Of a stretch of 7,206 nucleotides of DNA, positions 1 to 6,003 are shown one piece after another (positions within the stretch are counted from its first letter, which is position 1; each line of letters opens with the position of its first letter). The DNA comes from Selenomonadaceae bacterium. GTDB taxonomy: Bacteria; Bacillota; Negativicutes; Selenomonadales; Selenomonadaceae. The notes beneath the pieces were generated by a model that searched no databases, was not told the origin of the DNA, and was given only the letters and a program-made list of their open reading frames with translations. Location of the stretch: assembly GCA_017445435.1 (NCBI GenBank), contig JAFSUE010000230.1:1-7206 (forward strand), in the 5' to 3' direction. The translations under genes were made by a program, and so were the position numbers.

Positions 1-75
1 CAAGATTTTCCATTCATTTCGACTTGCAAATTTATTTTCCTGCAAAAAAAATCGACGAGCTTTTACACTTCGTCG
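1..75. repeat. Direct repeat copy A (terminator-bearing), outer copy
   Basis: This stretch matches 703-778 along its whole length. By eye there are about seven substitutions and a one-base difference in the A run (8 versus 9 A). Homology stops abruptly at the base of the hairpin (75 here, 778 in copy B). The left end is cut by the window edge, so the true length is unknown. It contains a hairpin with stem arms 53-58 and 70-75, and an A run at 44-51 that becomes a U tract on the minus strand. The two copies bracket the brnT-brnA pair. I do not recognise the repeat family and see no target-site duplication. Confidence 0.85.
44..75 (-). terminator. Terminator-like hairpin inside repeat copy A
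   Basis: Read on the minus strand, CGACGA pairs with TCGTCG across an 11-base loop, followed by eight U. The seventh stem pair present in copy B is lost here. No minus-strand gene directly precedes it, since brnA already has its own terminator at 188-214. It may therefore be a by-product of repeat duplication rather than a needed terminator. Confidence 0.55.
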
Positions 76-96
76 AACTTGAAAAGTAAAAAAAAC

Positions 97-183
97 GTTG
101 GAAAATTAGTTGCGCTTGACACGACAAAAAATCTTTGCAACGGTAAATCGCTTGAAGATATTTTCATTCAGCTAACCAATTAA
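97..183 (+). pseudogene. 3' remnant of an ABC transporter ATP-binding protein gene
   Basis: The plus-strand frame ending at TAA 181-183 encodes GKLVALDTTKNL followed by NGKSLEDIFIQLTN. This matches the usual end of an ABC-type ATPase subunit: a G-K-hydrophobic segment, then T/S-x-x-x-L, and a closing S-L-E-D-I/V-F-x-x-L-T. ABC ATPases hydrolyse ATP to drive membrane transport, but only the last 28 or so codons are recognisable here. Upstream the frame stays open to base 1 but runs through repeat copy A and reads as low-complexity sequence (KSKKNV, then repeat). It shows none of the expected D-R-hydrophobic strand before the GK. I infer that the gene was cut near position 90, with the repeat now at the break. 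The product is identified only from this short tail. The gene is convergent with brnA and shares the hairpin at 188-214. Confidence 0.5.
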
Positions 184-220
184 AAAAATCTCCTACGAAA
201 TTTTCATAGGAGATAATTTT
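182..220. terminator. Bidirectional rho-independent terminator between ABC remnant and brnA
   Basis: An 8-bp perfect stem (188-195 with 207-214, ATCTCCTA/TAGGAGAT) closes an 11-base loop. It is flanked by an A run on the left (182-188) and a T run on the right (217-222), so both strands give a hairpin plus U tract. It lies 4 bases after the plus-strand TAA at 183 and just after the brnA stop on the minus strand, as expected for two convergent genes. Confidence 0.8.
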
Positions 221-406
221 TTAGCTTGCCTGTTGTAAATTTTTTCTGCGACGGCGATTTTCTTTCATACGTTTAAATTCTTCATGAGTAATTTCAGGAA
301 TATCACTCAAATCAATTTCTTCATCAGAAAGTTGACGCATATTTTTTATGTCATCATACTGTTCTTTGCTGATATAAACGCCTTTATACAAAACTAAATT
401 GTTCAT
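221..406 (-). CDS. brnA: Short BrnA-like antitoxin of the BrnT/BrnA type II system
   Basis: This encodes a 61-residue protein whose expected role is to bind and neutralise the BrnT toxin from the overlapping upstream gene. The assignment rests on position (second gene, after brnT) and on the acidic segment SDEEIDLSDIPEITHEEF (about residues 27-44), which resembles the toxin-wrapping part of BrnA/DUF4415-type antitoxins. The protein ends in a basic tail (KENRRRRK, about 49-56). Unlike canonical BrnA it has no room for a C-terminal ribbon-helix-helix DNA-binding domain, so autoregulation by this protein alone is doubtful. I chose the ATG at 406 because GGGAGGAG lies 6 bases upstream; an ATG at 424 would add six residues without a good ribosome binding site. 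The start lies inside brnT (23-base overlap), which suggests coupled translation. A bidirectional terminator follows the stop. Family assignment is moderate. Confidence 0.65.
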   Translation of the reverse strand: MNNLVLYKGVYISKEQYDDIKNMRQLSDEEIDLSDIPEITHEEFKRMKENRRRRKNLQQAS

Positions 407-689
407 AATACTCCTCCCTTTCAAATTTTGTAGCTTGTCGCGCGGAAATTATTCTTGTTTTATCTTCGCGTTCAGTATAAATCACAACCAAAATTTTTTC
501 AACTTCGCCGACAATTTTAAATCTGTCCTCATCATCACTGTTAAAATCATCATAATTTTCAATACGATATTCATCAAGAAAAACTAAAGCGGCATTTTCA
601 AATTTAACTTTATGCTTTTTCCAATTTTTTTCTGCCTTTTCGCTATCCCAAACAAATTTCAAATCGCCGAGATTAAAATTTATGTCCAT
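384..689 (-). CDS. brnT: BrnT family type II toxin (RelE-like ribonuclease, DUF497)
   Basis: This is a 101-residue protein of the BrnT family, which are RelE-fold ribonuclease toxins that inhibit translation and are neutralised by BrnA. Family hallmarks appear in order: FVWDSEKAEKNWKKHKVKF (12-30) with the W-D, K-A-x-x-N and K-H-x-V-x-F pattern; the A-x-x-V-F helix end (34-37); E54-x-R56-F57 followed by the V-G turn (60-61); the strand ILVVIYTER (66-74); RIISAR (79-84); and the closing helix FEREEYYEQF (89-98). Length is close to the usual 90-100 residues and nothing appears missing. I chose the ATG at 689 because GGAGG sits 7 bases upstream; an upstream in-frame ATG at 719 lies inside repeat B and would add ten unlikely residues. 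The gene precedes and overlaps the antitoxin, the usual BrnTA order. It starts 14 bases after repeat B and 116 bases after the infB stop. I could not find a convincing promoter; it would have to lie in or next to repeat B. Confidence 0.85.
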   Translation of the reverse strand: MDINFNLGDLKFVWDSEKAEKNWKKHKVKFENAALVFLDEYRIENYDDFNSDDEDRFKIVGEVEKILVVIYTEREDKTRIISARQATKFEREEYYEQFSFV

Positions 690-702
690 TAAACAACCTC
701 CG

Positions 703-778
703 CAAAATTTTCCATTCATTTCGACTTGTAAATTTAATTTCCTGCAAAAAAAAATCGACGAACCTTTAAAATTCGTCG
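703..778. repeat. Direct repeat copy B between infB and brnT
   Basis: This is the second copy of the sequence at 1-75, separated from it by the brnTA pair and the ABC remnant. It runs from 14 bases upstream of the brnT start to the far side of the infB terminator stem. It carries the terminator and any brnT promoter that exists. Confidence 0.85.
746..778 (-). terminator. Rho-independent terminator of the rimP-infB operon
   Basis: On the minus strand a perfect 7-bp stem CGACGAA/TTCGTCG (772-778 with 756-762) closes a 9-base AT-rich loop. It is followed by A and nine U (746-754). It begins 27 bases after the infB TAG at 805-807 and separates infB from brnT. Confidence 0.85.
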
Positions 779-804
779 TAGAATATTTTTATAAAATTGA
801 CAAG

Positions 805-3675
805 CTAAATTTCCAACTTCGGCGCAATTTCTTCCATAGTGTACGCTTCGATAATATCGCCTTCCTTGAAGTCACGGAAATCGATAATTGAAATGCCGCA
901 TTCGTAGCCAGCCGCAACTTCCTTGACTTCATCTTTAAAGCGGCGGAGCGAATCAATTTCGCCGTCAAAAATTTCTACGTTATCGCGCAGAAGTCTAATC
1001 TTAGAATTATTTTGAATCTTGCCTTCTAGCACGTATGAGCCAGCAACAAGCGCCTTTGAGAACTTCATAACCTTGCGAATTTCAACGCGACCTTGAATAA
1101 CTTCCTTGTACTTAGGAGCCAACATACCAGTCATAGCGGCTTTAACATCGCCAATCGCGTCGTAAATTACGCGGTAAGTGCGAACGTCAACATTTTCCGT
1201 ATCCGCCATACGCCGAGCGTTATTATCAGGACGAACATTAAAGGCGATAATCAGCGCGTTTGCGGACGATGCCAGCATAATATCAGATTCATTGACTGCG
1301 CCAACGCCAGAGTGAATAATTTTTACGTGAACTTCTTCATTCTTTTCATTAAGCGCGACGAGTGAACTTGACAATGCCTCAACTGAACCTTGCACGTCAG
1401 CTTTAACTAAAATGTTCAAGTCTTTAATCTTGCCCGCTTTAATTTGCGTGAAGAGATCGTCAAGCGAAACTTTTTTAGACTTGATTAAATCATTTCTCTG
1501 CGCGGCTAAACGGTGTTCAGCAATAGACTTTGCAGTTTTTTCATCAAGCGCGGCAAGAATATCGCCAGCGGCTGGAACGTCATTAAGTCCTAAAACTTCA
1601 ACGGGAACGCTTGGACCAGCTTTTTTAACGTTATCGCCGCGATCGTTAATCATTGCACGAACTCTGCCAGACGTTGTACCAGCTACGACGTAGTCACCAA
1701 TTCTAAGCGTGCCTTTTTGTACAAGGACAGTAGCGACTGAACCGCGCCCCCTATCAAGTTGCGCTTCAATAATTACGCCGCGTGCATCGCAATTTGGATT
1801 CGCTTTAAGTTCCTGCATATCGGCAACAAGTAAAATCATTTCCAGCAGGTCATTTATACCGATATTTTTTTTGGCAGAAACTTCAACCATAACGGTATTG
1901 CCGCCGTAATCGTCGGAAACTAATTCGTACTCCATAAGTTCCTGCTTAACCTTCATAGGATTAGCGCCAGGCTTATCAATTTTGTTAATGGCAACGATAA
2001 TCGGTACACCTGCCGCCTTAGCGTGGTTAATCGCCTCAACAGTTTGGGGCATAACGCCATCATCAGCGGCGACGACTAAAATTGCGATGTCAGTAACCTG
2101 TGCGCCGCGAGCTCTCATAGCCGTGAAAGCTTCATGACCAGGCGTGTCAAGGAAGACAATTTTTCTATCGTTGCACATAACTTGATATGCGCCGATATGT
2201 TGAGTAATGCCGCCTGCTTCGGTTGCAGTGACGGCGGATTTACGGATAACATCAAGCAATGAAGTTTTGCCGTGATCGACGTGACCCATAACGGTTACGA
2301 CGGGCGGACGTGATTTTAAACTGCGCGGGTCATCTTCAATTTCAGGAATTAAAGTTGGGTCGACTTCTGGCGGTAATTCTTCAGCCGTCACGCCAAATTC
2401 AGATGCGACGTATTCGGCAACATCGAAACTAACTTCCTGATTGATTGTGACCATAATTCCAGAATGCACAAGTTTTTTCATAACTTCCATAGCCGTACAA
2501 CTCATCTTGCTGGCAAGGTCTTTAACGGCGATTGAAGATGGAATTTTAATGTGCGTGGGACGGGCAATTTCAGCTTTATGTACTGGTGCGGGTTGTGGAC
2601 GAACTTTCTTTTTAGGACGAAGACGCGGAGTAGTAGTCTGCTGTTGAATTTGCGCTTGCTGTTGACTTTTAGCGACGTTAGCAGCATTTTTATTGCGACG
2701 GTTACGACTGCGATTTTGAGTTTTGCCGCCGTCTTCACGACTGCTGTCACGGTTTTTACGTTCGGTACGATCGCCGCGTTCAGGTCGATTTTCATTGCGT
2801 TCAGCGCGTTCAACACGTTCAATACGACTTTCGCCACGTTCGGAGCGTGAGCGATCGCGATTTTCCCGCGCAGGTCTGCTATCACGTTCAGATTGACTAT
2901 CCCGCGCAGGTCGACTATCACGAGACGATTTGCCGCCGTCACGGTCATCACGTTCAAAACGGCTTGGACGTTCAACGCGGTCAGTACGGTCAGCACGTTC
3001 AACGCGGTCAACGCGCGGCTTTATCGATTGACTGTCTTGTCTACGAATCGGTTCAACTTTCGGCGTAGGTTTAACGTCTTGCCGCGCAAATTTTACATCA
3101 ACTTTAGCGTCAACCTTAGAATCAACCTTAGCGTCAACTTTCGGCGCAGGTTTATCAACTTTAACGTCAGATTTTACTGCAGATTTATCCTGCGAAGATT
3201 TAGCAGGTTTAGTGTCAATCTTCGCGTCAACTTTAGCGTCAACTTTTGGCGGCTCTTCAACTTTTTTTACAGGCGCAGTTTCGACTGGCTTAACGTTGCT
3301 TGTAGCAGGTTTAGCGTCAGCAGTTCTAGCATTAACTTTAGCTTTCGACTCATACTTTGGCTTAACGTGTTTGCTGTCGAACTTACTATTTTTATTTGGT
3401 TTAGCGTCGGTTTTAACCGTAGCAGTTGAAGTTTTAGTAGCAGATTCAGTTTTAGTTTCCGCCTTAGCGTCGGACGAAGTTTCAGTAGCAGGTTTTGGGC
3501 GACGTGAAAAATTTTCTTTCAAGAGATTGTAAATTTCTTCGCCAACTGCGCTAAAACGATTCGCGACTTTAACTTTGTGCTTTTTAAGAAAATCTATAAT
3601 TGACTGGCTTTCTTGATTCAACTCCTTTGCAAGTTCAAAAATTCTGTATTTCGGCGTTTTCGGTGCTTTCGCCAT
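805..3675 (-). CDS. infB: Translation initiation factor IF-2
   Basis: A 956-residue GTPase that brings initiator tRNA to the 30S subunit and promotes 50S joining. Domain order: a first IF2N-type helical domain (about 9-56); a long low-complexity linker (about 60-370); a second IF2N domain (about 375-430); the G domain with G1 GHVDHGKT (464-471), switch I AGGITQHIG (487-495), G3 DTPGH (510-514), G4 NKID (564-567) and G5 SAK (600-602); a beta-barrel domain (about 630-720); domain III with VKADVQGSVEAL (757-768); and the C-terminal C1/C2 region ending near 950. All catalytic motifs are intact. The linker is K/V/D-rich with KVDA repeats (about 144-196), then R/E/D/S-rich (about 215-330), then Q-rich. 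It makes the protein clearly longer than B. subtilis IF-2. The start is ATG with GGGGGTGG 4 bases upstream. It is the last gene of the rimP operon; rbfA does not follow. Confidence 0.98.
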   Translation of the reverse strand: MAKAPKTPKYRIFELAKELNQESQSIIDFLKKHKVKVANRFSAVGEEIYNLLKENFSRRPKPATETSSDAKAETKTESATKTSTATVKTDAKPNKNSKFDSKHVKPKYESKAKVNARTADAKPATSNVKPVETAPVKKVEEPPKVDAKVDAKIDTKPAKSSQDKSAVKSDVKVDKPAPKVDAKVDSKVDAKVDVKFARQDVKPTPKVEPIRRQDSQSIKPRVDRVERADRTDRVERPSRFERDDRDGGKSSRDSRPARDSQSERDSRPARENRDRSRSERGESRIERVERAERNENRPERGDRTERKNRDSSREDGGKTQNRSRNRRNKNAANVAKSQQQAQIQQQTTTPRLRPKKKVRPQPAPVHKAEIARPTHIKIPSSIAVKDLASKMSCTAMEVMKKLVHSGIMVTINQEVSFDVAEYVASEFGVTAEELPPEVDPTLIPEIEDDPRSLKSRPPVVTVMGHVDHGKTSLLDVIRKSAVTATEAGGITQHIGAYQVMCNDRKIVFLDTPGHEAFTAMRARGAQVTDIAILVVAADDGVMPQTVEAINHAKAAGVPIIVAINKIDKPGANPMKVKQELMEYELVSDDYGGNTVMVEVSAKKNIGINDLLEMILLVADMQELKANPNCDARGVIIEAQLDRGRGSVATVLVQKGTLRIGDYVVAGTTSGRVRAMINDRGDNVKKAGPSVPVEVLGLNDVPAAGDILAALDEKTAKSIAEHRLAAQRNDLIKSKKVSLDDLFTQIKAGKIKDLNILVKADVQGSVEALSSSLVALNEKNEEVHVKIIHSGVGAVNESDIMLASSANALIIAFNVRPDNNARRMADTENVDVRTYRVIYDAIGDVKAAMTGMLAPKYKEVIQGRVEIRKVMKFSKALVAGSYVLEGKIQNNSKIRLLRDNVEIFDGEIDSLRRFKDEVKEVAAGYECGISIIDFRDFKEGDIIEAYTMEEIAPKLEI

Positions 3676-3698
3676 AAGTCCACCCCCGTGTTAGTTTG

Positions 3699-3719
3699 TT
3701 ACATATATATTACTCCTTT
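3699..3719 (-). promoter_or_regulatory. Ribosome binding site followed by ATG-TAA minimal ORF upstream of infB
   Basis: On the minus strand AAAGGAG (3719-3713) is followed after 8 bases by ATG (3704-3702) and directly by TAA (3701-3699). This is 23 bases before the infB start, in the 65-base ylxR-infB gap where many Firmicutes carry ylxQ. It is a better ribosome binding site than the one for infB. It may be a start-stop element that holds ribosomes near infB, a trace of a lost ylxQ start, or chance. The pattern is seen directly; its function is inferred. Confidence 0.5.
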
Positions 3720-3740
3720 GCAGAAGATTAATTATAGTTG

Positions 3741-4019
3741 CTAGTTGCCCGAAAAATTTTTTGCAACTAAAAAATTGACTATCTCATCATAAATTTCAGC
3801 AGGAACTGTAGCTTTAAAAGTTTTATCAAGGCGACGACGTTTTTTAAGTTCAACGGCGCATTTTTCACAACGGCAGACGTAAGCGCCGCGCCCTTGCGCT
3901 TTACCGTTCACGTCAACAAAAATTTTACCGTCGGCAAGCTTGACGATTCGCAAAAATTCGGATCTATGTTTACTTTCACGACACGCGGCACAACGGCGCA
4001 TTTGAATAGGTTTCGACAC
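3741..4019 (-). CDS. ylxR: YlxR/RnpM family RNA-binding protein (DUF448)
   Basis: A 92-residue basic protein of the YlxR family, which in B. subtilis binds RNase P RNA and modulates RNase P (RnpM). Visible family features are the N-terminal R-R-C-A-x-C-R-E (8-15), the segment FLRIVK (22-27), D-G-K-I-F-V-D plus G-K-A-Q-G-R-G-A-Y-V-C (30-49) with the hallmark GRGAYVC, and a second Cys pair (C51/C54) before the KKRRRLDKTF helix. The start is GTG at 4019, with AGAGGTG upstream; no in-frame ATG fits. It sits between nusA and infB as usual, 85 bases after nusA. The nusA-ylxR gap is filled by a heptad inverted repeat. The usual ylxQ partner gene is absent downstream. Confidence 0.95.
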   Translation of the reverse strand: MSKPIQMRRCAACRESKHRSEFLRIVKLADGKIFVDVNGKAQGRGAYVCRCEKCAVELKKRRRLDKTFKATVPAEIYDEIVNFLVAKNFSGN

Positions 4020-4036
4020 GTCATCACCTCTTTTTA

Positions 4037-4100
4037 GTTAGTAGTTAGTAGTCAGTAGTTAGTAGTTTATTATTTACTACTCACTACTTACTACTCACTA
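4037..4100. repeat. Heptad repeat array with inverted arms in the nusA-ylxR gap
   Basis: On the plus strand four 7-base units run in tandem from 4037 (GTTAGTA, GTTAGTA, GTCAGTA, GTTAGTA). After an AT-rich centre (about 4068-4077), three units of roughly inverse sequence follow from 4078 (TACTCAC, TACTTAC, TACTCAC). In the minus-strand transcript AGUAGU blocks can pair with ACUACU blocks, giving a long hairpin of 6-bp helices separated by single mismatches. It starts 4 bases after the nusA stop and ends about 10 bases before the ylxR ribosome binding site. No U tract follows, so it is not a standard terminator. Confidence 0.8.
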
Positions 4101-4104
4101 TTTT

Positions 4105-5310
4105 TTATTCTGCAGGTTGTTCAACTTGTTCAGCGTTAGAATTTTTAGGTTGTTTAGGCGGCTTAGGCTGTTTAGGTTTAAGCGTCGATGAAAAAAATCT
4201 ACTGCCTTTAATCTTTGAGACGCGGAAGTCTGAATCCAAAACATCATCTTTAGCCTGCGATTTACTTTTAATGTCAATTTTCCAGCCAGTCAATCTAGCG
4301 GCAAGTCGTGCGTTTTGCCCTTCCTTACCAATAGCCAAACTAAGCTGATTATTCGGTACGACGACGCGCGAAACTTTATCAAGTTCATTTACTGCAACGC
4401 GCATAACTTTTGACGGACTAAGCGCATTAGCGATAAAAATTGCGGGGTCATTGTCCCAAAGTACAATGTCAATTTTTTCGTCGCCAAGTTCATCAACTAA
4501 ATTTTGAATGCGTATACCGTGTTGTCCAACGCATGAGCCGATAGCGTCAATATTTTCATCTTTCGACGTGACAGCAATTTTTGCACGCGCTCCAGCCTCA
4601 CGGGCAATAGCTTTAATCGCGATAATGCCTTCTTGAACTTCTGGCACTGCCATTTCAAAAAGACGCCGTAAAAAGTTTGGATGAGTACGCGAAAGATAAA
4701 CTTGCGGACCTTTACCAATTTTGCGAACTTCAGCAACATAAGCTTTGATTCTATCGCCAATTTGAAAATTATCTTGCGGCATCATTTCATCCGCCGTTAA
4801 AATTGCTTCAGTCTTGCCAATGTCGACAATCGCGTTGCCGTCTTCAATGCGAATGACACTGCCATTAACTAAATCGTTAGCGTGGTCGGTGAACTCGTCA
4901 TAAACTACGATTCGTTCCGCCTCACGAATTTTTTGCATAACGACTTGTTTAGCGGCTTGCGCGGCAATTCGTCCAAAGTCACCAGCAGGAACTTCTTTTG
5001 TGACAACGTCGCCAACTTTAGCTTCGGGATTGATTCTGCGGGCGTCAAGTAAATTAATTTCGCGATTAGGATTTGTAACATTTTTGACAACGTCGCGCGA
5101 TTCTCTTACGTGGAAAGTGCCGTTATCGCGGTCAATTTCTACGGAAATATTTTTATCCGCGCCAGAAGTTTTTTTGCAAGCGAAAACTAGCGCTTCTTCA
5201 ATCGCAGTAAAAAGAAGTTCAGGCGGAATGTCCCTTTCAGTACACAAATCTTTCAGCGCGTCTAAAAGAAAAATTTCATTGGATGCGCCACGTTTTTTTC
5301 TTACAGCCAA
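4105..5310 (-). CDS. nusA: Transcription termination/antitermination factor NusA
   Basis: A 401-residue RNA polymerase-binding factor acting in pausing, termination and antitermination. Domain order: N-terminal RNAP-binding domain (about 12-130); S1 domain (about 145-207, with NGSVIRIEDGNAIVDIG); KH1 (about 232-300, with CVGQHGIRI, GxxG = GQHG); KH2 (about 305-350, with LSLAIGKEGQNARLA, GxxG = GKEG); and a short P/K/Q-rich tail (about 377-401). The proteobacterial C-terminal acidic repeats are absent, as expected for a Gram-positive-type NusA. The start is TTG at 5310, with GGAGG 9 bases upstream; no ATG or GTG fits better. It lies 45 bases after rimP, with a small AT-rich hairpin in the gap. 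Confidence 0.97.
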   Translation of the reverse strand: MAVRKKRGASNEIFLLDALKDLCTERDIPPELLFTAIEEALVFACKKTSGADKNISVEIDRDNGTFHVRESRDVVKNVTNPNREINLLDARRINPEAKVGDVVTKEVPAGDFGRIAAQAAKQVVMQKIREAERIVVYDEFTDHANDLVNGSVIRIEDGNAIVDIGKTEAILTADEMMPQDNFQIGDRIKAYVAEVRKIGKGPQVYLSRTHPNFLRRLFEMAVPEVQEGIIAIKAIAREAGARAKIAVTSKDENIDAIGSCVGQHGIRIQNLVDELGDEKIDIVLWDNDPAIFIANALSPSKVMRVAVNELDKVSRVVVPNNQLSLAIGKEGQNARLAARLTGWKIDIKSKSQAKDDVLDSDFRVSKIKGSRFFSSTLKPKQPKPPKQPKNSNAEQVEQPAE

Positions 5311-5331
5311 ATTTTTGTTCCTCCAATATTT

Positions 5332-5349
5332 AAAACTAAAAATAGTTTT
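5332..5349 (-). other. Small hairpin between rimP and nusA
   Basis: AAAACTA (5332-5338) is a perfect inverse of TAGTTTT (5343-5349) around a four-base loop. In the transcript it lies 7 bases after the rimP stop and just ahead of the nusA ribosome binding site (5320-5324). It has one G-C pair and no U tract, so it is weak; it might be an RNA processing or stability element. Confidence 0.35.
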
Positions 5350-5355
5350 TGAAAG

Positions 5356-5802
5356 CTAAAAATCAACGTGCAACCTAACTTGAGCAATTTTGTCACACGG
5401 TATAGGCGCAAAGTCTTTAAGGTACAAAAAATTTTTATCGCGGCGTTCAAGAATGCCAGTAAAATTTTTAGTACCGTCAATCGGCGCGTATAAAGTCACG
5501 TCGACAGATTTTCCAACTTCGCGCAGAAAGTCACGTTCTTTTTTCAGTACGCGATCCAATCCTGGCGAAGACACTTCCAAAAAGTACGGACCTTCAAACA
5601 TAGATTCTTTATCAAGCAAATTTCCAAGTTTTTCACTCAAAAGTTGGCAGTCATCTAAATCAATGCCGCCGACTTTGTCAACAAAAATTCTTAAGTACCA
5701 ATCTTTTTCCTTGACAAATTCAACGTCGACAAGCTCAAAATCTGTGCCAGTCAACATTTCATTCATCAATTCTTCAACGCGCAATTCTATCTTACTGGGC
5801 AA
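5356..5802 (-). CDS. rimP: Ribosome maturation factor RimP
   Basis: A protein of about 148 residues that binds the 30S subunit during its assembly. Visible features are the N-terminal alpha/beta domain with DFELVDVEFVKEKDWYLRIF (about 21-40), the dimer-like segment GGIDLDDCQLLSEKL (about 45-59), the family signature YFLEVSSPGLDR (about 73-84), and the C-terminal SH3-like barrel (about 95-148). The start is ambiguous. GGAGG at 5811-5815 is 7 bases before TTG 5802 (chosen), only 2 bases before ATG 5808, and inside a reading that begins at TTG 5817. The ATG at 5808 would add two residues. It is the first gene of the operon, about 100 bases from the likely transcription start, with a leader hairpin in between. 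Confidence 0.93.
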   Translation of the reverse strand: MPSKIELRVEELMNEMLTGTDFELVDVEFVKEKDWYLRIFVDKVGGIDLDDCQLLSEKLGNLLDKESMFEGPYFLEVSSPGLDRVLKKERDFLREVGKSVDVTLYAPIDGTKNFTGILERRDKNFLYLKDFAPIPCDKIAQVRLHVDF

Positions 5803-5834
5803 ACACATAACCTCCAATTTTTTCGCGCAATATT

Positions 5835-5890
5835 AAAAAGTGGACAAGCGCCCACTTCCACAAAGAATTTTTTGGACAACTCAAGCGTCC
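5835..5890 (-). promoter_or_regulatory. Structured rimP leader with terminator-like hairpin
   Basis: The minus-strand leader can form two hairpins. The first is GGAC/GTCC (5887-5890 with 5874-5877). The second is AAGTGG/CCACTT (5852-5857 with 5838-5843), extendable by a G-U pair and followed by UUU-AAUA. The second resembles a weak intrinsic terminator ahead of rimP and could be an attenuator. The loops share a GCUUG sequence. I recognise no known riboswitch or leader family here. Confidence 0.4.
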
Positions 5891-5912
5891 CCTTACCTTA
5901 ATAATTCCGCGC

Positions 5913-5941
5913 ATTATATCATACAAAAAAAATTCTGTAAA
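5913..5941 (-). promoter_or_regulatory. Sigma-A type promoter of the rimP-nusA-ylxR-infB operon
   Basis: On the minus strand the -35 TTTACA (5941-5936) and a consensus -10 TATAAT (5918-5913) are separated by exactly 17 bases. The -10 is preceded by TGA, giving an extended -10. Transcription would begin near 5906, leaving a leader of about 100 bases before rimP. It lies downstream of the tRNA-Ser terminator, so the operon is independently transcribed. Confidence 0.88.
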
Positions 5942-6003
5942 CAATTTTTGTTTTATAAATTGTAGGTTAATTCAATTCTTTTGTAGCTGGAAATTATTTG
6001 TAC

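Noticed and set aside
63..167. 34-codon minus-strand frame opposite the ABC remnant
   Set aside because: No ribosome binding site, hydrophobic unrecognised product, and it ends inside the terminator stem; the plus-strand reading explains the sequence better.
690..719. Ten-residue N-terminal extension of BrnT from an ATG at 719
   Set aside because: The extension lies within the repeat and the ribosome binding site; the ATG at 689 has GGAGG at 7 bases, and the family pattern begins after it.
2502..3011. Minus-strand 169-codon open frame inside infB
   Set aside because: It is an alternative frame of the R/E/D-rich linker; its A/L/N/V-rich repetitive product simply mirrors the 9-base repeats. 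No ribosome binding site or family features.
2893..3429. Plus-strand 178-codon open frame opposite infB
   Set aside because: It is antisense to the repetitive IF-2 linker and stays open because of the biased codons of the real gene; the product is low-complexity and unrecognisable.
4037..4100. CRISPR array
   Set aside because: Units are 7 bases, directly abutting, with no spacers and no cas genes.
5000..5836. Plus-strand open frames opposite nusA and rimP (119 and 148 codons)
   Set aside because: Both lie antisense to well-identified conserved genes and show no domain features.
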